From a virus: a stretch of 38,039 nt of DNA. Below, piece after piece: positions 32,876 through 38,039 of this stretch. A program made the translations under genes and the position numbers. Under the pieces are notes generated by a model. The model searched no databases. It had not been told where the DNA came from and saw nothing but the letters and a program-made list of their open reading frames with translations. The first letter of the stretch is position 1. Each line of letters starts with the position of its first letter. Where the stretch lies: positions 1 to 38,039 of IMG/VR virus record IMGVR_UViG_3300048592_000298. One strand, written 5' to 3'.

Positions 32876-33705
32876 GATGCGGCCTCGTCGTCGCGCAGCA
32901 TCTCGATCTGTTCCGGCTCGGGCTGCGCGGGGGACTCGAAGCGTAGGACGGACTGTGCGAGCCGCCTCGCGGCCATCTCGCAGTAGCGCTCCTCGATCTC
33001 GATCCCGATGGCGCGGCGTCCGAGCAGCTTCGCGGCTACGAGCGTCGCCCCGGCGCCCATCACCGGATCAAGCACCAGATCGCCCGCGTCGGAATGGAGC
33101 CTGATGAAGTGCATGGGCAACTCTACCGGCTTTGGTGTCGGGTGGTGGTCGGCTGATGGCTTGATCCCGGACAAGCGCAGAACATTCGAGGTTCGATTTC
33201 CGCCGTTCCACTTTGTCGCGCCTCCTGGAATCTGCGCGACGAGCACGAACTCGTAGTTTCGGCGGTAGTGCCACCCCATGCCGAGTCCGCCCTTGTCCCA
33301 CACGACGGCATGCTTGAATCCGATCGCCTCATCCATCCAGAGCGCCCACCGCGCGAACTGCGGATCGGGCCCGCCGCCGCCGCAGCAGCAGCAGCAGCAG
33401 CAGCCTGCGCGCACCAATAGACGGCGACATTCCGAGAAGATGAATCTAACTAGATCGTTCGCCTCGGGGCCGTCGTTCGCGATTGGACGCGCTTCGCCAG
33501 GCTCCGAGATTCCTCTCCGCACGAGCCCGAGAGCTTCTTCCCATCTGTGCGCTAGGTCGCCGTTGTTGTTGTTGTTGTGTCCGTAGGGGGGATCCATGAA
33601 TATGAAATCGACTGTGCCGGACGGGATGCGGGGAAGGACAGCACGGCAGTCACCGTGGTAGATCGTGATCCCGTCCTCGTCGTAGTAGGGCGTAGGCGCG
33701 GTCAC
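32872..33705 (-). CDS. DNA methyltransferase B (beta class) with trinucleotide runs
   Basis: A 277-aa paralog of methyltransferase A. Order: [13 protein letters not shown], catalytic motif IV MDPPYG (38-41 = DPPY), then H and five Asn (44-48), a variable centre with seven Cys (102-108) and four Gly (109-112), [11 protein letters not shown], and the SAM motif [14 protein letters not shown] with [11 protein letters not shown]. The Asn and Cys runs come from pure (AAC)5 and (TGC)7 tracts on the coding strand. Reading frame is intact, so the enzyme may be active, with lengths that vary by slippage. GTG 33705 overlaps the pentapeptide gene's stop. Confidence 0.85.
   Translation of the reverse strand: MTAPTPYYDEDGITIYHGDCRAVLPRIPSGTVDFIFMDPPYGHNNNNNGDLAHRWEEALGLVRRGISEPGEARPIANDGPEANDLVRFIFSECRRLLVRAGCCCCCCCGGGGPDPQFARWALWMDEAIGFKHAVVWDKGGLGMGWHYRRNYEFVLVAQIPGGATKWNGGNRTSNVLRLSGIKPSADHHPTPKPVELPMHFIRLHSDAGDLVLDPVMGAGATLVAAKLLGRRAIGIEIEERYCEMAARRLAQSVLRFESPAQPEPEQIEMLRDDEAAS
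33382..33402 (-). repeat. (TGC)7 microsatellite encoding seven Cys
   Basis: Seven identical codons in a row on the minus strand (residues 102-108 of methyltransferase B), followed by GGC/GGG Gly codons. Purity of the tract points to recent slipped-strand expansion. Changes in number keep the frame. Confidence 0.9.
33562..33576 (-). repeat. (AAC)5 microsatellite encoding five Asn beside the catalytic motif
   Basis: Five AAC codons, residues 44-48, three residues after DPPY in methyltransferase B. The paralog A has SSGGQ here. Together with the Cys run 54 residues on, it is a second independent trinucleotide tract in one gene. Confidence 0.9.
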
Positions 33706-34301
33706 GGCTGCGCCTCGCAGCCCGTCCAGCCGTGCGCACGGCAGATGGATAGGATCGCGTCGAGGCCGGCGAGCATCAGATCTCCGTGCTCGCGGCGATC
33801 GTCGCAGCCGGGACCCCAATGCGCGCGCGCCTCCGCGAGCGTGAACCATCGGCAGCCGCACGCGATGCGCGGGCCGTCGGCCCAGGCGACGGCCAACATC
33901 GTCCATCCATCGATCGGCCCCAGTCGCTGTAGGGTCCGGCCGAGGTCCGCGCCGCGAAGGTCCGCGCCGCTAAGGTCCGCGTCGCGAAGGTCCGCGCCGC
34001 TAAGGTCCGCGTCGCGAAGGTACGCGCCGCTAAGGTCCGCGTCGCGAAGGTCCGCGCCGCGAAGGTACGCGCCGCGAAGGTCCGCGTCGCGAAGGTCCGC
34101 GCCGCTAAGGTCCGCGCCGCGAAGGTCCGCGTCGCTAAGGTCCGCGTCGCGAAGGTCCGCGCGCCTGCCGTCAGTCTCCGATAGGCGCCACGCGCGATGC
34201 AGCGCGAGAACCGCGGTCCGCGTAGCGGCGTTGAGAGTGACGCCGCTAAACGGGCGCTCTACGGGACGGCCAGCGTAGGGGTCGGTGGCGGGAAGGCTCA
34301 T
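33702..34301 (-). CDS. Pentapeptide-repeat protein
   Basis: A 199-aa protein with 15 consecutive pentapeptides, ADLxx or AYLxx, at residues 48-122, which fold as a right-handed square beta-helix. After it comes a Trp-rich C-terminal domain ([21 protein letters not shown], then [12 protein letters not shown]). Known pentapeptide proteins can mimic DNA and bind gyrase (Qnr, MfpA), but many have no known role. ATG 34301 overlaps the stop of a 41-aa gene; without one copy of a 23-bp repeat the two would be one frame. The start lacks a good SD, so translation is probably coupled. Confidence 0.8.
   Translation of the reverse strand: MSLPATDPYAGRPVERPFSGVTLNAATRTAVLALHRAWRLSETDGRRADLRDADLSDADLRGADLSGADLRDADLRGAYLRGADLRDADLSGAYLRDADLSGADLRDADLSGADLRGADLGRTLQRLGPIDGWTMLAVAWADGPRIACGCRWFTLAEARAHWGPGCDDRREHGDLMLAGLDAILSICRAHGWTGCEAQP
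33936..34160 (-). repeat. 15 tandem 15-bp units (pentapeptide coding)
   Basis: Near-identical 15-bp units, with a few alternate bases (for example CGCGAAGG or CGCTAAGG), encode [15 protein letters not shown] and AYLRx. High DNA identity between units, beyond what the protein needs, indicates recent expansion or gene conversion. This is not a CRISPR: there are no spacers. Confidence 0.9.
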
Positions 34302-34423
34302 CGCGCAGCAGCACTCGGCGCAGTCGCGCAGCAGCACTCGGCGCAGTCGCGCAGCGGGAAGGCCAGCTCCGCGCGGACGCGGGCGCCGGGATGCGCGGCG
34401 GTGGGACGAGACGGGGCGGTCAT
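34298..34423 (-). CDS. 41-aa ORF, probable frame-shifted N-terminus of the pentapeptide gene
   Basis: Starts [20 protein letters not shown], then [10 protein letters not shown] with two Cys groups, and ends ATAPSAAAR. The last nine residues are read from the second copy of a 23-bp tandem repeat in a shifted frame. Removing one copy would read [10 protein letters not shown] straight into MSLPATDP of the pentapeptide protein. ATG 34423 overlaps the preceding stop (ATGA), and its own stop overlaps ATG 34301. Confidence 0.6.
   Translation of the reverse strand: MTAPSRPTAAHPGARVRAELAFPLRDCAECCCATAPSAAAR
34301..34346. repeat. Perfect 23-bp tandem duplication
   Basis: 34301-34323 and 34324-34346 are identical; a partial third unit of eight bases follows (34347-34354). 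Since 23 is not a multiple of 3, gain or loss of one copy shifts the reading frame between the 41-aa ORF and the pentapeptide gene. Confidence 0.95.
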
Positions 34424-34710
34424 CGGGCGTCGTCCGTCTGCGCGATCCAGAGCGCCCCCATCGCGTCCGTGATCTCGTTGCCGAGGCTGGCGCCGCCCGG
34501 GCTGCGGCGCTGGGGCAGCGTGGAAACGTCGCGCGCCGTCGCGCACTCGATGGACGCCGCCGCGAAGTTGCCCGCCTGTGCGTGCGTGATCGCGCGCTGG
34601 AGCGCCTCCCGCCCGGGACCGTCTCCTACGGTCTCCCGGGCGAATGAGATCGCAGCAACGGCGTGACGGGCGTGCTTCGCGGCGGGCTGGGTGGCGGGAG
34701 CGGGCTTCAT
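34420..34710 (-). CDS. First gene of the leftward early operon
   Basis: A 96-aa protein, helical ([44 protein letters not shown]), with a short Ser/Pro-rich part and an acidic end ([18 protein letters not shown]). SD GGAGG before ATG 34710. It is the first gene leftwards of the control region, a place for regulatory or host-takeover proteins, but no domain is recognised. Confidence 0.6.
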   Translation of the reverse strand: MKPAPATQPAAKHARHAVAAISFARETVGDGPGREALQRAITHAQAGNFAAASIECATARDVSTLPQRRSPGGASLGNEITDAMGALWIAQTDDAR

Positions 34711-34739
34711 CGGGTCCTCCTGGGTGGACGATGGATCGA

Positions 34740-34790
34740 AGCCTACGCCTACTATTTCGGCGGCGCAAGATTTATTTCGTCTCGCCGAAA
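34740..34790. promoter_or_regulatory. Leftward promoter candidate and operator-like dyads
   Basis: Within the 141-bp divergent region: TTTCGGCG (34755-34762) is the inverted partner of CGCCGAAA (34783-34790), and TTTCG (34775-34779) pairs with CGAAA (34786-34790) in the same stretch, giving repeated half-sites. On the minus strand TTGCGC (34768-34763), 17 bp, TAGGCT (34745-34740) is a weak promoter candidate overlapping the left half-site. The dyads are likely binding sites of the repressor encoded at 34852. Confidence 0.4.
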
Positions 34791-34815
34791 AAAAACTTGA
34801 GCCCTGCGATCTCGC

Positions 34816-34844
34816 TTGACTCGCCGATCGCGGGCCCGTAATAG
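34816..34844 (+). promoter_or_regulatory. Promoter of the XRE repressor gene
   Basis: TTGACT (34816-34821), 17-bp spacer, TAATAG (34839-34844). The -35 is near consensus, the -10 is weak. Transcription would begin about at or just before ATG 34852, so the message would be nearly leaderless, as for lambda cI from its maintenance promoter. Confidence 0.5.
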
Positions 34845-34851
34845 TAGGGGC

Positions 34852-35112
34852 ATGGACCTTGCCACTTTTCGCGTCCGCGTAGGCGTGCAGACAGCGACGC
34901 AACTGGCCGAAATCACTGGGATTTCGCTTGCATCCATCTCCAGAATCGAGGCCGGGATTTCGCGTTGCTCCGTCGATTCGCTGGAAGTGCTGCGGCGCTG
35001 GATCGCGGAGGCGGGCGTGCGGGCCGGGATCCCGGCCTCGGAGTGGCCGGACCGGGACACCTTCGCCCGGCGGCCGGCGGCGCCGGCCGAGGGCTCCGAG
35101 GCGCGCGCGTGA
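34852..35112 (+). CDS. XRE-family HTH repressor (Cro/CI-like)
   Basis: An 86-aa protein with a typical lambda-repressor HTH: FRVRVGVQTATQLAEITGISL, then ASISRIEAGISRCSVDSLEVLRRWI. QLAEITGIS-LASISRIEAG is the recognition unit. There is no C-terminal peptidase-like domain, so it is closer to a short repressor or Cro than to full CI. It faces the leftward early operon across the control region and is the first gene rightwards, so it probably governs both directions. Confidence 0.85.
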   Translation: MDLATFRVRVGVQTATQLAEITGISLASISRIEAGISRCSVDSLEVLRRWIAEAGVRAGIPASEWPDRDTFARRPAAPAEGSEARA

Positions 35113-35183
35113 GGCGCCGCCGGCCCGTGATGGGCAAGAGCAAGGCGAAGCCGGCACCGAAGCCCGCGAAGAAGGGCAAGTAG
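35109..35183 (+). CDS. 24-aa Lys-rich basic peptide
   Basis: Starts GTG 35109 overlapping the repressor stop (GTGA). Sequence is RRRRP followed by a KAKPAPKPAKKGK-type tail like that of histone H1, so it may bind nucleic acid. It may also be only a short coupled leader. Very small, so confidence is limited. Confidence 0.4.
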   Translation: MRRRRPVMGKSKAKPAPKPAKKGK

Positions 35184-35238
35184 TACGCGGCCCGGCCTGC
35201 TCTCGGGGCCTGGCCATCGCTCACCGGGGGGTGGGAGT

Positions 35239-35394
35239 ATGGATACGGTAGCGCTGCTCACGCGCGATCAAGTCGAGGAGATCCGCGAGCGTGCGCGCGA
35301 CGGGCACTATGGCATCAATGCGGGCCTGATCGAGCTGCTCGCTACGCAGGTCGCGCTCCTCATGGCGACCTACGGGCGCGAGGACGCGGCGTGA
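35239..35394 (+). CDS. 51-aa early protein
   Basis: MDTVALLTRDQVEEIRERARDG followed by a helix (GLIELLATQVALLMATYGRE). SD GGGGGGTGGGAG lies before ATG 35239. Its stop overlaps the next GTG (GTGA). Acidic-helical, not recognised; place suggests an early regulatory or replication helper. Confidence 0.55.
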   Translation: MDTVALLTRDQVEEIRERARDGHYGINAGLIELLATQVALLMATYGREDAA

Positions 35395-35762
35395 GCGCGC
35401 CGCGACGAAGCCCGGCGCGAGACGCGGCAGCGGCCCGCGTACGCGCGGCCATTGCAGTGGCCGGCGAGGAGCGCATGGCGCGGTTCGACGACGCCCGGCG
35501 CGCGCCCAACTCCTGCGCGTGCAGGATTCGTGCGGCGCGATCCAGCTTGCGTCTACCGAGAGCCTGGTGGTGTGCCCTATCGACGGATGGAGGCGACGTG
35601 ACCCACGAGCCCCGCTGCGCCTGCCTCGTGTGCTCGCTGCGGCGCGACCTCTCGCCGGCCTTCTGGTGCCGCGAGTGCGAGAGCTGGCAGCCCTACGAGG
35701 ACGTGCCGGGGGCCGAGGCTAGGACCCGGTGTGAGGAGTGTGACGTGTCCGCCGGCAAGTGA
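35391..35762 (+). CDS. Zinc-ribbon protein with uncertain start
   Basis: From GTG 35391 the frame is open for 123 codons. The C-terminal ~55 residues are convincing: CACLVCSLRRDLSPAFWCRECESW and RCEECD, with four C-x2-C knuckles. The middle (codons ~45-68) is less convincing by third-base composition, while another frame looks better there, so a frameshift may separate an N-terminal gene from a zinc protein beginning at GTG 35598. I keep one entry and flag the doubt. Confidence 0.5.
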   Translation: MSAPRRSPARDAAAARVRAAIAVAGEERMARFDDARRAPNSCACRIRAARSSLRLPRAWWCALSTDGGDVTHEPRCACLVCSLRRDLSPAFWCRECESWQPYEDVPGAEARTRCEECDVSAGK

Positions 35763-35774
35763 CCGCGCGGCGCG

Positions 35775-35818
35775 GCCCCCGCCCGTGGTCGTCGTGGCTG
35801 GTGAATGCGGGCGGGGGC
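35775..35818 (+). terminator. Strong 11-bp stem-loop
   Basis: GCCCCCGCCCG (35775-35785) pairs perfectly with CGGGCGGGGGC (35808-35818) with a 22-nt loop, 13 bases after the stop of the zinc-ribbon gene. Only two T follow, so it is a weak intrinsic terminator at most, but its stability should still slow transcription or translation into the methyltransferase remnant. Confidence 0.5.
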
Positions 35819-35850
35819 TTGGGAGAGGGGACGCAACCGGGGGGTGAGGA

Positions 35851-36049
35851 GTGGCTACGCCGATGAAGCCCTACTACGAGCAGGACGACGTCACGATCTA
35901 TCCCGACATCGCCGACGCCTCCATTGACTTCGTGTTCACCGATCCCCCTACGGGCAATCGCCGTCAAGCGGCTCGCGCAGTCGGTACTGCCGCTCAACCG
36001 CGATCCCGAGCGTGAGCCTGAGCAAGCGTCGCTGCTGGGTGAATCGTGA
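35851..36049 (+). pseudogene. Collapsed third DNA methyltransferase (internal deletion)
   Basis: From GTG 35851 the frame reads MKPYYEQDDVTIYPDIADAS, then VFTDPP, which is the start and motif IV of the paralogs A and B. Immediately after the DPP codons the sequence jumps to the paralogs' C-terminus: in the next frame AIAVKRLAQSVLPLNRDPE and EPEQASLLGES to the TGA at 36047-36049. The first frame stops at 36013-36015. About 200 codons, including the target-recognition and SAM regions, are missing, so no methyltransferase can be made. It is on the plus strand, opposite to the other two. Confidence 0.85.
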
Positions 36050-36081
36050 CGCCGCGGCAGGGGGCGGACGAGGAGAGCTGA

Positions 36082-37050
36082 ATGTTTGCGGCGGCCGTGA
36101 AGCTGAATGGGTCAGCACGCACGACCGCCGCTCTCGCGAGGTATGGCAAGAATACCATGCAACTAAACATCGAACGACAGCGCGCGAACAGGAACGATGA
36201 TGGGTACGTGTGGGATGACACGCTAGACGATTTTTTCCACATCAAGGTCTCGATCGAGAAGGTGGGGCCGAAGGTTGCCACCCGGATGATCAAGCAGAGC
36301 GAGGCTTCCGGCTTCGAGAATCGCAAGATCCGTGGCACCCGCATCGAGCGGTACTCGGCCGAGATGATCGCCGGCCGCTGGGGCTTCACGGCGGAGCCCG
36401 TGATCCTCGGTGAGCGAGGCGAGATCTTCAACGGACAGCATCGGCTTCTCGCTATCGTGCACTCCGGCGCGACAGTGCCGCTCCTGATCGTGCGCGGCGT
36501 GGATCGCACGGCCTTCGACGCCATCGATTCCGGACTAGGCCGAAAGGCTTCAGACGTGCTGGGAGCGTCTGGATACGAGCACCGGGTGTGCCTAGCGGCG
36601 GCGGCTCGGTGGCTGTGGCGATACGAAAACGGTGGCATCCTGAACGCCACCCCGGTTCACACGTTTTCCAACCAGGTCGCTGTGGATGTAGTGAAGGCGA
36701 ATCCGGGGCTGCATGCCTCTGTCATGCGGGTGCAGTGCGACGGTCTCAAGTCGCTGGCGCCGGCCTCCCCGCTCGCTTTCTGCCACTACATCTTTTCCAG
36801 AATCGACAAGGGAGACGCGGAGAAGTTCTTCAACGACCTGGAACGCGGGGAGGGGCTCACCTCAGCAGATCCGGTCTGGCACCTGCGCCAGCGCATGATC
36901 TCCGATCGCTCCGGATACTCGAAGATTCGACCGGAACATCTCGTCATCCTGATCTTCAAGACGTGGAACGCGATGCGCTCCGGATCGCAGATGGGAAGGC
37001 TCAGCATCGGTCGGGTGATCAGCAACGAAAACGTGCCTACGCTGATCTAG
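36082..37050 (+). CDS. ParB/Srx-like phage protein
   Basis: A 322-aa protein. The central part carries the ParB-like fold signature: ERYSAEMIAGRWGF, AEPVILGERGEIFNGQHRLLAIVHSG (GQHR is the characteristic box, equivalent to the GERR of ParB) and VDRTAFDAIDSGLGRKASDVL. The C-terminal 170 residues are helical and probably act as DNA-binding or partner domain. Such proteins are common in phage replication regions; function is not established, and some are nucleases or CTP-binding. SD GAGGAGAG before ATG 36082. Confidence 0.75.
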   Translation: MFAAAVKLNGSARTTAALARYGKNTMQLNIERQRANRNDDGYVWDDTLDDFFHIKVSIEKVGPKVATRMIKQSEASGFENRKIRGTRIERYSAEMIAGRWGFTAEPVILGERGEIFNGQHRLLAIVHSGATVPLLIVRGVDRTAFDAIDSGLGRKASDVLGASGYEHRVCLAAAARWLWRYENGGILNATPVHTFSNQVAVDVVKANPGLHASVMRVQCDGLKSLAPASPLAFCHYIFSRIDKGDAEKFFNDLERGEGLTSADPVWHLRQRMISDRSGYSKIRPEHLVILIFKTWNAMRSGSQMGRLSIGRVISNENVPTLI

Positions 37051-37094
37051 CCACAACGGGGGCTGACGGGGAGAGGTGGCGACGAAGCACCGTA

Positions 37095-37104
37095 GGGGGG
37101 GGGG
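37095..37104. repeat. Poly-G tract of 10 before the replication gene
   Basis: Ten G in a row, ending one base before GTG 37106. It is either an extended SD-like element of that start, or, if GTG 37076 is used, part of codons 7-10. Homopolymers of this length slip readily, so length changes could alter expression. The bases GTGGCGAC occur on both sides, at 37076 and 37106. Confidence 0.85.
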
Positions 37105-37105
37105 T

Positions 37106-37963
37106 GTGGCGACACCGAGAAAACACTGGTTCCGGGTGCTCGATTCGATCCTACACGAGACATGGCCCGTCGAGCTAAAAGGGGTTGCCGTGAACCTCAT
37201 GGCGTACCTAAACACGCGCTGGGCGCGAGAGGGTCTGACCGCCGAGCAAGCCTGCTCGGCGCGGCTCTCGCCGGCAGCCTGTATGCTGGTGACCGGCAGT
37301 CAACGCTTGGTCAAGGCGCGGTCTACTCTCGGTAGACTCGCGGTTGTGACACAGTTGACCGTCGCCTACGACGGCGCAGACACGGTGATTAGTTGGGATA
37401 AGTTCGCTGAAATACAAGGATTCACTACCCCGAAAACGCCCGAGAGTCGCCCGAGAGTCGCCCCCTCCGCATCCGCATCCGCATCCGCCTCCGCATCCGC
37501 ATTAACAGACACAGACACAGAGGCGGCTGCGCCGCGTGTGTGTCACGGCACGGGAGCGCAGCATCCGGAGCCGGAGCGGAGGGTGCCGGCGAGCTCGCGG
37601 CCGCCGCCCGCGCCTCGCGCGATCGAGCAGGCTGCGTTGCTGCGCGATGCGGTGCGACGTCGCTGGCCGCACGCCGCGGTGCCGCAGTCGCTCGTCGCAT
37701 GGGCTCGCGAGATCGAGCGCGTGCCGGCGCCGCCCGAGCAGGTCGTCGAGCTGATCACGTGGCTCGTCGATCCGCGGCGCGACACCGAGCGCTACGTTCC
37801 CGAGGTGCGCTGCGCGCGGAGTTTCCGCGCCAAGTGGAACGCGCTGGTCGCGGCTCGTGCGCGTAGCGAGCGCGGGGCGCCGAAGAGCGCAGCGCAAGAG
37901 CGCTACGAACGCACCGTCGCGGCGGCGGAAGGGGCCCTCGAGCTATTGAGGCAATCGCAGTGA
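37106..37963 (+). CDS. Replication initiator / helicase-loader-like protein
   Basis: 285 aa from GTG 37106 (GTG 37076 would add 10 residues). The N-terminal domain, HWFRVLDSILHETWPVELKG and following helices to EIQGFT, is a winged helix of the phage O / DnaD-like kind. Then comes a low-complexity linker (Ser-Ala repeats, TDTDTE) encoded by iteron-like DNA, and a C-terminal helical part (AIEQAALLRDAVRRRWPHA, VVELITWLVDPRRD) probably contacting helicase. It would bind the origin inside its own gene and load the helicase. Its stop overlaps the next gene (GTGA). Confidence 0.7.
   Translation: MATPRKHWFRVLDSILHETWPVELKGVAVNLMAYLNTRWAREGLTAEQACSARLSPAACMLVTGSQRLVKARSTLGRLAVVTQLTVAYDGADTVISWDKFAEIQGFTTPKTPESRPRVAPSASASASASASALTDTDTEAAAPRVCHGTGAQHPEPERRVPASSRPPPAPRAIEQAALLRDAVRRRWPHAAVPQSLVAWAREIERVPAPPEQVVELITWLVDPRRDTERYVPEVRCARSFRAKWNALVAARARSERGAPKSAAQERYERTVAAAEGALELLRQSQ
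37440..37522. repeat. Iteron-like repeats: candidate replication origin
   Basis: Three nested direct-repeat sets inside the initiator gene: CCGAGAGTCGC twice (37440-37461), TCCGCA six times with one variant TCCGCC (37466-37501), and ACAGAC twice plus ACAGAG (37505-37522). As in lambda, where the origin lies in gene O, such iterons in the initiator gene are the likely origin. The encoded stretch is low-complexity linker, so the DNA and not the protein is probably under selection. Confidence 0.65.
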
Positions 37964-38039
37964 GCATGCAGAGAACGACTTCCGACACCGATCAGCGTAA
38001 GCGACTCGCGGCGCTCACGAAGCTGTTCGTGACGTTCGA
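37960..38039 (+). CDS. Partial replication-region protein (3' end outside window)
   Basis: Begins GTG 37960 overlapping the initiator stop and continues open to the window end, 26 codons: MSMQRTTSDTDQRKRLAALTKL, then FVTF. Many phages have a helicase-loading helper or replisome protein here with a similar helical start (RKRLAALTKLF). The family cannot be proved from so little. Its frame does not join in frame with the partial gene at base 1. Confidence 0.45.
   Translation, partial: MSMQRTTSDTDQRKRLAALTKLFVTF

Noticed and set aside
29562-33705. Restriction-modification system
   Set aside because: Two methyltransferases are present, but no gene in the window resembles a restriction endonuclease beside them; the VRR-NUC protein at 490 is distant and of another kind.
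33936-34160. Regular 15-bp repeats that might be read as a CRISPR array
   Set aside because: Units are contiguous, with no spacers, and encode ADLxx pentapeptides in an open frame.
37960-38039. Direct circular join of window end to window start
   Set aside because: The partial gene at the right edge does not continue in frame into the partial gene at the left edge, so a simple join cannot be claimed even though gene order suits it.

Overview
The window looks like most of a temperate, short-tailed (podovirus-like) phage genome or prophage from a GC-rich, probably Gram-negative host. Grounds: a complete head-and-tail operon with no tape-measure or tail-tube genes, a lysis cassette, a tyrosine integrase beside the 3' end of a tRNA gene that encodes CCA, an XRE-type repressor in a divergent control region, RecT/Gp157, and a replication initiator. 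Strong G/C preference at third codon positions, many GTG starts and dense ATGA/GTGA stop-start overlaps are typical of such phages. I cannot name the host or phage species from sequence alone.

Layout. (1) 1-25.4 kb, plus strand: end of an early region (partial gene, small zinc protein, VRR-NUC nuclease), then packaging (HTH protein, DUF5681, large terminase), portal, a glycosyltransferase-like gene, scaffold, SU10-type major capsid protein, adaptor, nozzle-like protein, GNAT-like protein, internal/ejection proteins, a collar-domain fibre, three genes whose products carry Sec signals or signal-like segments, and a lysis cassette. A trailing group carries an HTH-like protein, a metallophosphoesterase and a small zincin. 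(2) 25.5-26.9 kb, minus strand: a three-gene cassette with its own consensus sigma70 promoter, like a moron. (3) 27.0 kb: tRNA 3' end (attP or att). (4) 27.1-34.7 kb, minus strand: a long coupled early operon running from the control region down to the integrase, with many small zinc-ribbon proteins, two paralogous beta-class DNA methyltransferases, RecT, Gp157 and a pentapeptide-repeat protein. (5) 34.7-34.85 kb: divergent control region. (6) 34.85 kb to the end, plus strand: repressor, small genes, a collapsed third methyltransferase, a ParB-like protein, and a replication initiator with iteron-like repeats inside the gene.

The right end (replication operon, plus strand) would lead naturally into the left end (nuclease and packaging, plus strand), as in a circularly permuted temperate phage. 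However, the partial genes at the two edges do not join in frame, so either sequence is missing between them or the window is cut from something larger. No second copy of the att site was seen.

Most unusual points: a 23-bp tandem duplication that splits what would otherwise be one reading frame into a 41-aa gene and a pentapeptide-repeat gene; pure trinucleotide runs inside a methyltransferase beside its catalytic motif; a methyltransferase/zinc-ribbon pair present twice plus a collapsed third methyltransferase copy; an exported-protein cluster in the late operon; and a catalytic-domain-only integrase lying in frame with the gene before it across one TGA.
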